Source: Bacteroidota bacterium | GTDB lineage: Bacteria > Bacteroidota > Bacteroidia > Flavobacteriales > Flavobacteriaceae | Assembly: GCA_023427845.1 (NCBI GenBank) | Contig: JAEYZX010000060.1 | Location: forward strand, 1 to 7,012 | Length of the DNA: 7,012 bases | Direction: 5' to 3' | Shown: one piece after another, positions 1 to 6,422 of the stretch | Numbering within the stretch: position 1 is the stretch's first letter | Layout: every line of letters begins with the position of its first letter | Program-made: the position numbers and the translations under genes | The notes under the pieces: generated by a model | The model's database searches: none | Told to the model about the DNA's origin: nothing | Seen by the model: the letters and a program-made list of their open reading frames with translations, nothing else

Positions 1-295
1 CCATAATATCATCAGAATCGAACCAGGTCACAAATTGGCCGGAAGCTAATTCAAGACCGAAATTCCTGCATGCATTTGCGCCTTTTCGTTTCGTTTCAGG
101 TCGTTTGTGAAAACTGAACCTTGAATCCCGATCAACAAAATGGTTAACAACTAATTCCGTGGTATCGGTTGAATGATCGTCGACAATGATGCATTCCCAC
201 TTTGTGTACGTTTGCGAACAAATACTTTCAAGTGTTTCCGCAATCAGATAGGCCCGGTTGTAGGTGGGAATGATTATGGAAACCAGCGGTGTCAT
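1..295 (-). CDS. Glycosyltransferase family 2, N-terminal part (runs off left edge)
   Basis: I translated 98 codons from an ATG at 295; the 3' part lies outside the window. The start of a GT-A fold is clear. Residues 4-14 are LVSIIIPTYNR, the nucleotide-sugar-binding first strand. Residues 36-40 (IIVDD) and D44 form the second conserved acidic site, and residues 93-96 (DSDD) are the DXD-like motif that binds the metal and the sugar nucleotide. The family transfers a sugar from a nucleotide-sugar donor to an acceptor in the cytoplasm; here the acceptor is presumably the growing lipid-linked polysaccharide. Donor and linkage cannot be told from this piece. Its ATG shares a base with the stop of the upstream methyltransferase gene (TAATG), so it is very likely the next cistron of the wzm-wzt operon and translationally coupled. 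Family assignment is firm; substrate is unknown. Confidence 0.93.
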   Translation of the reverse strand, partial: MTPLVSIIIPTYNRAYLIAETLESICSQTYTKWECIIVDDHSTDTTELVVNHFVDRDSRFSFHKRPETKRKGANACRNFGLELASGQFVTWFDSDDIM

Positions 296-1035
296 TATAA
301 TTTGTATTTGATCCCGTATGGCGAAACGTCAAAGCCCGACGTATTTGTCATACAGATATAGCGTTTGTGATCTTTTGATTTACCACCAAGTAGTGCCAGC
401 CAATCGGCCGCGATCTGCTTTTCTTCGGGGCGGCCGCTGTCGTCGAGGAATATCGAATAGTTCTGCGCAAGCTTTTCCTTTAAAAAAGGTACTGCCGAGA
501 AACGCGCAAATGGCGTTGTTCCTCCAAACGGACCGTCGACGATTACAACATCAAAATTAGCTATATGGCTGATTCCGTTTGAAATGATATTGGTATCGTA
601 CCACTTGGTTTGGGTTGGCTTTGCCCAGCGCGACGGAAGTTCTGCAATTGGCGCGGTAATTATCGTCGCATAGTCCTGTAGTCCGAGGCGCGCCAATAGT
701 TTACGCGTTTCTTCGGCCCAGTCGGAATGATCTTCGATCGTGATGAATGTCGTAGAACTGTTGGTGATTTTTAGCAACTGCGCAATGCAGATTGTTGAAA
801 ACCCGGCACCGAATTCAATGATGCTGTTTCTTTTGTTGATTGTAATGTCGTTGCAGATATGTAGGACTTCACGCGGACTCACCGACCATGAGGTCAAAGG
901 CAAAAATGTCTGTTCGCCGAACATCTTCAGCAATTGCGTAAGCGCAAGATGGTCTTCCTGAAGTTGGTGACTGGTTGCAATCCGGTATTCGAACTGTCTG
1001 ATTTTATCTTTAATTCTCTTAATCATATCGTACAT
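295..1035 (-). CDS. Class I SAM-dependent methyltransferase
   Basis: This is a 246-residue soluble protein if started at the ATG at 1035. A second in-frame ATG lies at 1026, and a TTG at 1038 is a less likely start. The N-terminus (about 1-45) is helical and charged. Residues 74-81 (EFGAGFST) are the glycine-rich SAM-binding motif I. E101 in IEDHSDW fits the acidic residue that contacts the SAM ribose. Residues 162-168 (DVVIVDG) and the later LDD (197-199) match the VDG...LDD pattern I associate with the Methyltransf_24-like group. The product would methylate a cytoplasmic substrate; given the neighbours, a sugar or terminal residue of the exported glycan is the natural guess, but this is inference. 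The start overlaps the end of the wzt gene by 17 bp, and the stop overlaps the GT2 start by one base. Fold assignment is confident; substrate is not. Confidence 0.85.
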   Translation of the reverse strand: MYDMIKRIKDKIRQFEYRIATSHQLQEDHLALTQLLKMFGEQTFLPLTSWSVSPREVLHICNDITINKRNSIIEFGAGFSTICIAQLLKITNSSTTFITIEDHSDWAEETRKLLARLGLQDYATIITAPIAELPSRWAKPTQTKWYDTNIISNGISHIANFDVVIVDGPFGGTTPFARFSAVPFLKEKLAQNYSIFLDDSGRPEEKQIAADWLALLGGKSKDHKRYICMTNTSGFDVSPYGIKYKL

Positions 1036-2284
1036 CAAAATCCATTATTATCCTGCTTTGCGCCGATGGTACCGTTTTACCTGATTCATAAAAATCGCCT
1101 TCAGAAACTTCAAACGAAAACGCGTTCTGAATCCAGTCGGCTACCTGATTACGAACCATAATCTGCGTTGTCACATAATAGAGACCGTCATTGAGGTTCA
1201 GCTTTTTTATATGGAATGCGATCGAATTCCCGATCTGTAGAACGGTCGTAGGAAGCACGCTGTTGCTTAACCATGCTATACGTTGTCCCATCTGGTCATC
1301 GATTCTCAAATCAAAACGAATATCGGCAAAATTTATCTGTTGCGGGTTATCAAGCACGAATTGCAGCGTAAAAGGCTGACCGGTTTGAGGCTTTGTTCCG
1401 ATGCTGCGGCCATAAGCTTTTGCTTCGGCAAGTTTCACAATTCCGTTTCCTCTACGATCGCTCAAATCTACAAGTGATACTGCAGAAGTGCTTTCGCGGA
1501 GGTATTGCTGGATCGCAGCATCTACCGGACCTTCGAAATCGATTGTGCCGTCCCGCATCACGATTCCGCGACTGCATAGATTTTGCACCGCTGCCATGTT
1601 ATGGCTGACAAATAAGACCGTCCGTCCCTCGCCTTTTGAGATGTCGCCCATTTTTCCGAGGCATTTCTTTTGGAATTCGGCATCACCAACGGCAAGAACC
1701 TCGTCCACAATAAGTATTTCACTTTCAAGATGCGCCGCAACTGCAAATGCGAGCCTGACGTACATTCCGGAAGAATACCGTTTTACAGGCGTGTCAATAT
1801 ATCGGGCAACGCCTGAAAATTCGATGATCTCGTCAAGTTTTCGGGTGATTTCCTTTTTTCGCATTCCGAGGATCGCACCGTTCAGATAAATGTTTTCACG
1901 TCCGCTGAGTTCAGGATGGAAACCGGTTCCGACCTCGAGAAGGCTTGCGATTCGGCCTCTCACTTTTATCTCGCCCGTTGTGGGACTTGTAACGCGCGAT
2001 AATAATTTTAACAAAGTGCTTTTTCCTGCGCCGTTTTTCCCAATGATTCCGACAGCTTCCCCTTCATTGATACTGAAGTTTATGTCACGCAGCGACCAGA
2101 CAATGTTTGAGGTTCCGCGCGTACTCCGATCGTTGGTCTCTCCAATTTTCAAAAAAGGATCTTCTTTTCCACGTACACGGGTGGTCCAGAATCGTTCGAT
2201 GTCGCGCGAGATGGTACCGGTCCCGATCTGGCCAATCTGGTACGCCTTTGACAAATTCCCGACTTCAATAACTTTTCTGCTCAT
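1019..2284 (-). CDS. wzt: Polysaccharide ABC transporter ATP-binding protein with C-terminal glycan-binding-type domain (Wzt)
   Basis: A 421-residue ATPase that would power export of a lipid-linked polysaccharide through the Wzm permease at the inner membrane. The ABC domain (about 1-262) has Walker A GKNGAGKST (82-90), the EVGTGFHPELSGRENI stretch (117-132) typical of polysaccharide exporters, a signature in the form YSSGMYVRLAFA (170-181), Walker B with the catalytic Glu (LIVDE, 191-195), D-loop VGD (199-201) and switch His228 (SHN). A roughly 45-residue extension between the first strand and Walker A (about 15-60, with IGTGT) is, from memory, usual for Bacteroidota Wzt proteins. Residues about 270-421 form a beta-rich extra domain resembling Wzt_C, which in E. 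coli O8/O9a Wzt recognises the modified chain terminus. The ATG shares a base with the wzm stop (TAATG). All catalytic motifs are intact. Confidence 0.95.
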   Translation of the reverse strand: MSRKVIEVGNLSKAYQIGQIGTGTISRDIERFWTTRVRGKEDPFLKIGETNDRSTRGTSNIVWSLRDINFSINEGEAVGIIGKNGAGKSTLLKLLSRVTSPTTGEIKVRGRIASLLEVGTGFHPELSGRENIYLNGAILGMRKKEITRKLDEIIEFSGVARYIDTPVKRYSSGMYVRLAFAVAAHLESEILIVDEVLAVGDAEFQKKCLGKMGDISKGEGRTVLFVSHNMAAVQNLCSRGIVMRDGTIDFEGPVDAAIQQYLRESTSAVSLVDLSDRRGNGIVKLAEAKAYGRSIGTKPQTGQPFTLQFVLDNPQQINFADIRFDLRIDDQMGQRIAWLSNSVLPTTVLQIGNSIAFHIKKLNLNDGLYYVTTQIMVRNQVADWIQNAFSFEVSEGDFYESGKTVPSAQSRIIMDFDVRYD

Positions 2285-3156
2285 TATATTGTGTCTACGA
2301 AATTTTTCTCCGTTTTATTGAAAATCACAACCCCTAAAAACAGGACAATGACAGTGAATACGGTCGAGTATCCGATGCTCCATAATGTAAATTCACCTTG
2401 GCCTAGCAATGAATAGCGAAATGCTTCGATGATTCCTGTCATCGGATTTAATTCGATTATAGACGCCATGTCGGGATACTTTTCGCGGACTTCACTCAGT
2501 GGATAAATCACGGTTGTGCCGTACATCAAAAGCTGAACGCCAAAAGTCACAAGAAACGTCAGGTCACGATATTTGGTTGTCATTGCCGTAATAATAAGGC
2601 CGGTACCCAATCCGAGCAATGCCATCAAAATAATAAGAAACGGTAGGATGAAGACAGCCAACGTAAGTTCGAATGAACCTTGTCCGGGATTGATGTAAAA
2701 ATAAAGCATCATACACGCCAGCAACAACAACTGTACGCCAAATCGAACCAGATTGCTAACAACGATGCTTAAGGGCAGGATCAGTCTGGGGAAATAAACT
2801 TTGCCGAAAATATTTGCATTGTCTCGAAAAACGGTGCTGGTTTTATTGAGGCAATCGGCAAAATAATTCCACGCGGTAATTCCCGAAAGGAAGAAAAGAT
2901 ACTGTGGAAGTCCGTCGGTGCTGATTCCGGCAAGCTTTCCGAAAACAAAAGTAAAAACAACAGTCGTAAAAATGGGCTGGATAAAAAACCAAAGCGGACC
3001 TAGTATCGTTTGTTTATAAAAACTTACGAAGTCGCGCTTGACGAACATCAGCAGTAAATCGCGGTAACGCCAAACATCATTGAACCTTAAGTCAAAAAGT
3101 GAAGTATGTCCGTTAATAACGAGATCCCAGTCGCCCGACTGATTGCGTTCTCCCAT
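2284..3156 (-). CDS. wzm: Polysaccharide ABC-2 type transporter permease (Wzm)
   Basis: A 290-residue integral inner-membrane protein, close to the usual length for the family. After a cytoplasmic N-terminus (about 1-50) containing YRDLLLMFVKRDF (31-43) and the amphipathic YKQTILGPLWFFIQP (47-61), there are about six membrane segments: roughly 52-74, 86-104, 126-153, 163-192, 199-220 and 256-279. Conserved family stretches KYRDLTF (195-201) and LNPMTGIIEAFR (236-247) are present. With Wzt it would form the 2+2 exporter that moves undecaprenyl-linked glycan from cytoplasm to periplasm. It is the first gene of the left-going operon, 175 bp from the divergent phosphatase gene and downstream of a TAnnTTTG box. 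An AGGAA at 3171-3175 lies 14 nt before the ATG, too far for a strong Shine-Dalgarno site, which is unremarkable for this phylum. It could equally serve a lipopolysaccharide O-antigen or a teichoic-acid-like glycan; the family cannot tell. Confidence 0.94.
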   Translation of the reverse strand: MGERNQSGDWDLVINGHTSLFDLRFNDVWRYRDLLLMFVKRDFVSFYKQTILGPLWFFIQPIFTTVVFTFVFGKLAGISTDGLPQYLFFLSGITAWNYFADCLNKTSTVFRDNANIFGKVYFPRLILPLSIVVSNLVRFGVQLLLLACMMLYFYINPGQGSFELTLAVFILPFLIILMALLGLGTGLIITAMTTKYRDLTFLVTFGVQLLMYGTTVIYPLSEVREKYPDMASIIELNPMTGIIEAFRYSLLGQGEFTLWSIGYSTVFTVIVLFLGVVIFNKTEKNFVDTI

Positions 3157-3198
3157 TTTAAATTTGTTTCTTCCTCAAAGGAATGAATTAGTGTCTGA

Positions 3199-3230
3199 TT
3201 GGCGACAAATATAGTGATTTAGCTATTTTG
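3199..3230 (+). promoter_or_regulatory. Weak candidate promoter for the phosphatase gene
   Basis: A TTG at 3199-3201 is followed after 21 bp by CTATTTTG at 3223-3230, one mismatch from TAnnTTTG. If used, transcription would begin near 3236 and the leader before the phosphatase start would be about 90 nt. An alternative is TAATTTTA at 3302-3309, also one mismatch, which sits very close to the start codon and lacks a well-spaced TTG. AT-rich DNA gives such matches by chance, so this is only a candidate. Confidence 0.2.
3206..3213 (-). promoter_or_regulatory. Candidate Bacteroidota -7 promoter box for the wzm operon
   Basis: On the minus strand these bases read TATATTTG, an exact match to the TAnnTTTG element used by the primary sigma factor of Flavobacterium and Bacteroides. 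A transcript would begin around 3196-3201, leaving a leader of about 40 nt before the wzm ATG at 3156. There is no clear TTG or TTTG element 17-23 bp upstream, so the -33 part is weak or replaced by an activator. The position in the only sizeable gap in front of the operon supports it. Confidence 0.5.
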
Positions 3231-3331
3231 TTTAAATTTTATAACTGCTTACTTCAAGCAAATGGATTGAATTGCGATTTCCTGCAACGGTAATTAATAT
3301 GTAATTTTACAGGAACTTAAAAATTGCGCTA

Positions 3332-4069
3332 TTGTTATCTTTTTTTAAAAGCAAGCCTTTTCTGCGAGACCTGATCCCGGACCATCACACCGATTTTCAT
3401 TCGCATCTGTTGCCCGGCCTGGATGATGGTGCCGTTACAATTGACGATACCAGGGTTCTGGTTTCGAAATTAACGGAATTTGGGTGTAACCAATTTATCA
3501 CTACTCCACATATTATGACGAATGTCTGGGAGAATTCGCATGAAGGGATTCAGACACGCCTGACGGAAACGGCTGATGAATTGAACAGTCACGGCATGGC
3601 CATTCCGATTAAAGCTGCGGCGGAATACCTGCTCGATGAATATTTTGTGCAGTTATTCACCACCGGGCCACTGCTGACACTAAAAGATAATTACGTATTG
3701 GTAGAGATGTCCTATATTAATCCGCCCATCCAGCTGTACCAGATTTTATTCGATTTGCAGGTAGCGGGTTATGTGCCGGTTTTGGCGCATCCGGAACGCT
3801 ATACTTTTCTGCATAATAACTTTGACGAGTATCAGAAATTGAAAAACGCCGGTTGTCATTTTCAGCTCAACCTGATTTCTACCGTAGGTTATTATGGGGA
3901 TGATGTTGCTTTAGTAGCCGACAAATTGCTTAAAAAAGGAATGATCGATTTCGCCGGATCAGACGTCCATCATTTAAAACATATTGAGGCTTTCGAAAAG
4001 CGCATAATGATAAAGGACAGCATTGCATTGCAAACTGCCCTTTCAAATAATTCATTTTTTAGGTTCTAG
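3332..4069 (+). CDS. PHP-family tyrosine-protein phosphatase (CpsB/CapC/YwqE type)
   Basis: A 245-residue cytoplasmic metal-dependent phosphatase expected to dephosphorylate the tyrosine tail of the Wzc autokinase. The PHP metal-site motifs are all visible: DFHSH (21-25), DD at 31-32, TTPH (57-60), AAEYLLDEYF (96-105, with E98 the likely ligand), AHPERY (152-157) and GSDVH (209-213). Length fits the family (about 240-255). The start is unusual: no in-frame ATG lies between the upstream stop at 3302-3304 and the catalytic DFHSH, so translation must begin at TTG 3332 or possibly ATT 3323. TTG gives an N-terminus like that of relatives (LSFF then KPFLRDLIPD). AGGAA at 3311-3315 is 16 nt from the TTG and 7 nt from the ATT. 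The gene is divergent from wzm and meets wzc tail to tail, sharing CTAG as stops. Function is firm for the family; the kinase partner is inferred from position. Confidence 0.92.
   Translation: MLSFFKSKPFLRDLIPDHHTDFHSHLLPGLDDGAVTIDDTRVLVSKLTEFGCNQFITTPHIMTNVWENSHEGIQTRLTETADELNSHGMAIPIKAAAEYLLDEYFVQLFTTGPLLTLKDNYVLVEMSYINPPIQLYQILFDLQVAGYVPVLAHPERYTFLHNNFDEYQKLKNAGCHFQLNLISTVGYYGDDVALVADKLLKKGMIDFAGSDVHHLKHIEAFEKRIMIKDSIALQTALSNNSFFRF
4012..4043 (-). terminator. Candidate intrinsic terminator of the wza-wzc transcript, antisense within the phosphatase gene
   Basis: Read on the minus strand, 22 nt past the wzc stop, AAAGGGCAG (4043-4035) can pair over 9 bp with CTGTCCTTT (4020-4012) through one G-U wobble. 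The 14-nt loop can itself close with TTGC/GCAA around AAT. The downstream bases, UUUAUCAUUAUG counting the last arm, are moderately U-rich. In plus-strand RNA the same stem has an A-C mismatch and no immediate U run, so it favours the wzc direction. It lies inside phosphatase codons 227-238, so coding constraint could explain the sequence. Confidence 0.38.
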
Positions 4070-6417
4070 CGTTTTTTCCTTTTAAAAAACCGTCGGTACC
4101 AATTTGAAAGTCCGGCTTTTTCATACCCATATCCATGACCGTAGCCGTAGCCGTAACCTTTTTTGAGATCGGTGTCGTTGAGCAACATCGACATGTTCGG
4201 CAATTTGTTTTCCGAATATAGACGCTGCGGGATTGAGAGCATGTTTTTGTCGAGATGGTTTGCACGGGTTACATAAACGAAACTATGTGCAAATTTTGCG
4301 ATGATCTGGGTATCGGTAACAAGGCTCACTGGCGCAGTATCAACTACGATATATTCGTATTCCTTCTGAAGCTTCGTAAAGAGTTCAGCCACACGAGCAT
4401 CCATCAGAAGTTCGGCCGGATTTGGCGGGATCACCCCTGCAGGGAAAATATAGAAATTATCGTGCGTGTCGTGCTTTACGATATAATCTTCGGTTTTCGA
4501 ATTTGGCGTTGCAAGATAATTTGTAAGTCCTTTGGCCGGGATATCGAGATAATCGTCAAATTTCGGGTTTCGGATATCCATTGCGAGCAATAGTGTCTTC
4601 TTACCGGAAAGTGCGATCGTTGCGGCAAGATTGATCGAGACGAATGTTTTACCTTCCTTCGGGATTGTCGATGTGACAAAAATCGTCTTTGCAATGCCAT
4701 CCGGAATGTGGCTCAGCATGAATTCGAGATTGGTACGGATAATCCGCAGCGCCTCGGCTGTACTGGTCCGGCTGTGCAAGGTGATGATTTCGTTGCTGGT
4801 TTCGGCTTTCGGCACATCGCCAAGATACGGTACCGATAATCTGTTCAGATCGGAATGGCTGTGGATTTTTGTGTCGAGTAGATCGGAGACGTAAATAATT
4901 CCAAATGGAATAAAGCAACCCATGAACAATGCTGCCAGATAAATGATATTTGTGCGCGGTGAAACCGGCATGGAAGCGGTCAGTGCGCTGTCGATAATTT
5001 TCGCATTCGGCGCTGTCGATGCCAAAGCGATCGCAGTTTCTTCTCTTTTCTGTAAAAGAAACATATACAGCTGCTCTTTGATATTCTGCTGACGAACAAT
5101 TCCCTTATACTCCCGTTCCTGCGTTGGAACCTCAGATATTTTACCGCTGATCCTGCTTTGTTGCTGGGCAAGATCATTCTTCTTGATCGTAAGGGTATTT
5201 TTGAGGCGGTCGAGATTGGCGATTATATTCTGCTTAAGTGAAGCCAACTGTGCATCAAGTTCTTTGATTATCCTGTTTTCAGGTCCCGCACTTTTAATCT
5301 TACGCTGACGTTCCAGCAGCAATTCGTTATACTCTGAAATTAATGTTGGGGAATAATTGGCATCAGCCGACATGGTAGTAAGGATATTGTCGGGAATCAG
5401 GTCGGTTTTTGAGGAACTGACCACAAACTCGCGCAAGGATGCCACCACGCGCAATTGCGTTTCGGTCTCGATGAAGGCCCTTTCGAATTCGGTAGCGTTT
5501 TTAAGAAAAATTCCAGCTTCAGATACGATATCAGTTACCTGATTGCTTTTTTTATAGGCTTCGCCACTTCGTTCAACATCGCCCAATTCACCTGCAATGA
5601 GTTCCAAACGTTCGTTGATAAATCGTGAAGTGTTTTCAAAAATCTGACTTTTGTCTTTGATGGCGTCCCTGTTGTAATTGTGGATAACGGCATTCAACAC
5701 ATCTTCGGCACGGTCCCGGACTGCATCAACGATGGAAAGCTCGACCACACTTGTTTTATCATCAACAAGCCGCACATTGATCTTGTTTTTGAAACTTTGA
5801 GCAGTCGCCAATATGGTGTTTGCGGTAATGATGATAAACCGTTCAGAGGACGTCTGCCGGTTCTGGATAACGGTGAAACTCACGTTGGAATGGTCCACTC
5901 TTTGCCCAAATGTGAAGCGTCCCAGCAAAGTGTCTTCCGCATCAAATAAATTGTATGAATTATCACCTATGGTCTCAATTTTATAATAAATCGATTTGCT
6001 GACGGGTTCCGAAAAAATAATTTTAACCGGTGATTCCTTATATAATTCGATTGTCTTGAGCCTGCCTTCACTAAAATATCGGATATTTAAGTTCAAATCC
6101 CTGACGGCGTATTCGGCTATCGTGCGCGATCGGATTATCTCAATCTCATTGTCGACCGTACTTTTGATTTTGCCGGTGACATCCATATCCAAAGTTGCGA
6201 GTTCAGAAATCATCCCGCCCTTTTTATCATCCTTTACCATAATAGTTGCCGAAGCGCTGTATTCACGTACGGCGTATCGCAGGTAAATGTGCGCCATAAG
6301 CAGGCATACTATTGCGCCTAACACAAACCAATACCATTTGGACAGGTACCGCAGTATGATATCTTTTATACTTTGCGAATCGGAAGTTTCGTTCAAATAG
6401 GATTTATTTTTCATCAT
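4066..6417 (-). CDS. wzc: Polysaccharide co-polymerase / BY-kinase tyrosine autokinase (Wzc)
   Basis: A 783-residue inner-membrane protein that sets chain length and gates export by cycling tyrosine phosphorylation. Order: short cytoplasmic N-terminus, membrane helix 1 (about 29-50), periplasmic Wzz-type domain with a long coiled-coil region (about 250-430), the PxxP-like ASMPVSPRTN (481-490), membrane helix 2 (about 489-512), then the cytoplasmic BY-kinase. Kinase motifs are Walker A in STIPKEGKT (583-591), Walker A' MDIRNP (613-618, D614) and Walker B YIVVDTAP (689-696, D693). The tail has tyrosines at 755, 757, 759, 763 and 765 in a Gly-Tyr run, plus Y774 and a basic end (RRFFKRKKR), the expected autophosphorylation cluster. 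Walker A has Lys where many relatives have Gly (PGEGK). ATGs at 6417 and 6414 are both possible starts. It follows wza by 5 nt and ends tail to tail with its likely phosphatase. Confidence 0.96.
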   Translation of the reverse strand: MMKNKSYLNETSDSQSIKDIILRYLSKWYWFVLGAIVCLLMAHIYLRYAVREYSASATIMVKDDKKGGMISELATLDMDVTGKIKSTVDNEIEIIRSRTIAEYAVRDLNLNIRYFSEGRLKTIELYKESPVKIIFSEPVSKSIYYKIETIGDNSYNLFDAEDTLLGRFTFGQRVDHSNVSFTVIQNRQTSSERFIIITANTILATAQSFKNKINVRLVDDKTSVVELSIVDAVRDRAEDVLNAVIHNYNRDAIKDKSQIFENTSRFINERLELIAGELGDVERSGEAYKKSNQVTDIVSEAGIFLKNATEFERAFIETETQLRVVASLREFVVSSSKTDLIPDNILTTMSADANYSPTLISEYNELLLERQRKIKSAGPENRIIKELDAQLASLKQNIIANLDRLKNTLTIKKNDLAQQQSRISGKISEVPTQEREYKGIVRQQNIKEQLYMFLLQKREETAIALASTAPNAKIIDSALTASMPVSPRTNIIYLAALFMGCFIPFGIIYVSDLLDTKIHSHSDLNRLSVPYLGDVPKAETSNEIITLHSRTSTAEALRIIRTNLEFMLSHIPDGIAKTIFVTSTIPKEGKTFVSINLAATIALSGKKTLLLAMDIRNPKFDDYLDIPAKGLTNYLATPNSKTEDYIVKHDTHDNFYIFPAGVIPPNPAELLMDARVAELFTKLQKEYEYIVVDTAPVSLVTDTQIIAKFAHSFVYVTRANHLDKNMLSIPQRLYSENKLPNMSMLLNDTDLKKGYGYGYGHGYGYEKAGLSNWYRRFFKRKKR
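4123..4158 (-). repeat. Gly-Tyr coding repeat in the Wzc tail
   Basis: Six tandem dipeptide units (GY GY GY GH GY GY) are encoded by alternating GGN and TAY/CAT codons. Three successive copies near 4141-4155 are almost identical (GGY-TAC), while later ones have drifted (GGA/GGG with TAT). The fourth unit has His instead of Tyr. It is a low-complexity tract serving as the tyrosine phosphorylation site and may vary in length between strains. Confidence 0.85.
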
Positions 6418-6422
6418 CGTAA

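Noticed and set aside
1036..1038. TTG at 1038 as the start of the methyltransferase.
   Set aside because: An ATG follows immediately at 1035 and another at 1026, so the TTG is not needed.
1488..1889. Plus-strand open frame of 133 codons opposite wzt.
   Set aside because: Fully antisense to the ABC domain of wzt; the translation has no recognisable domain, and the other strand carries every conserved motif.
1890..2321. Plus-strand open frame of 143 codons opposite the start of wzt.
   Set aside because: Antisense shadow of the Walker A region of wzt and the end of wzm; no independent support.
3157..3331. A small RNA, riboswitch or short gene in the divergent gap.
   Set aside because: Only AT-rich DNA with short palindromes and promoter-like boxes; no convincing ORF or structured RNA could be seen by eye.
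4071..4090. Hairpin GTTTTTT / AAAAAAC with a 6-nt loop just past the phosphatase stop, as a possible plus-strand terminator.
   Set aside because: The stem is almost only A-T, has no U run after it, and is explained by Lys, Arg and Phe codons at the Wzc C-terminus.
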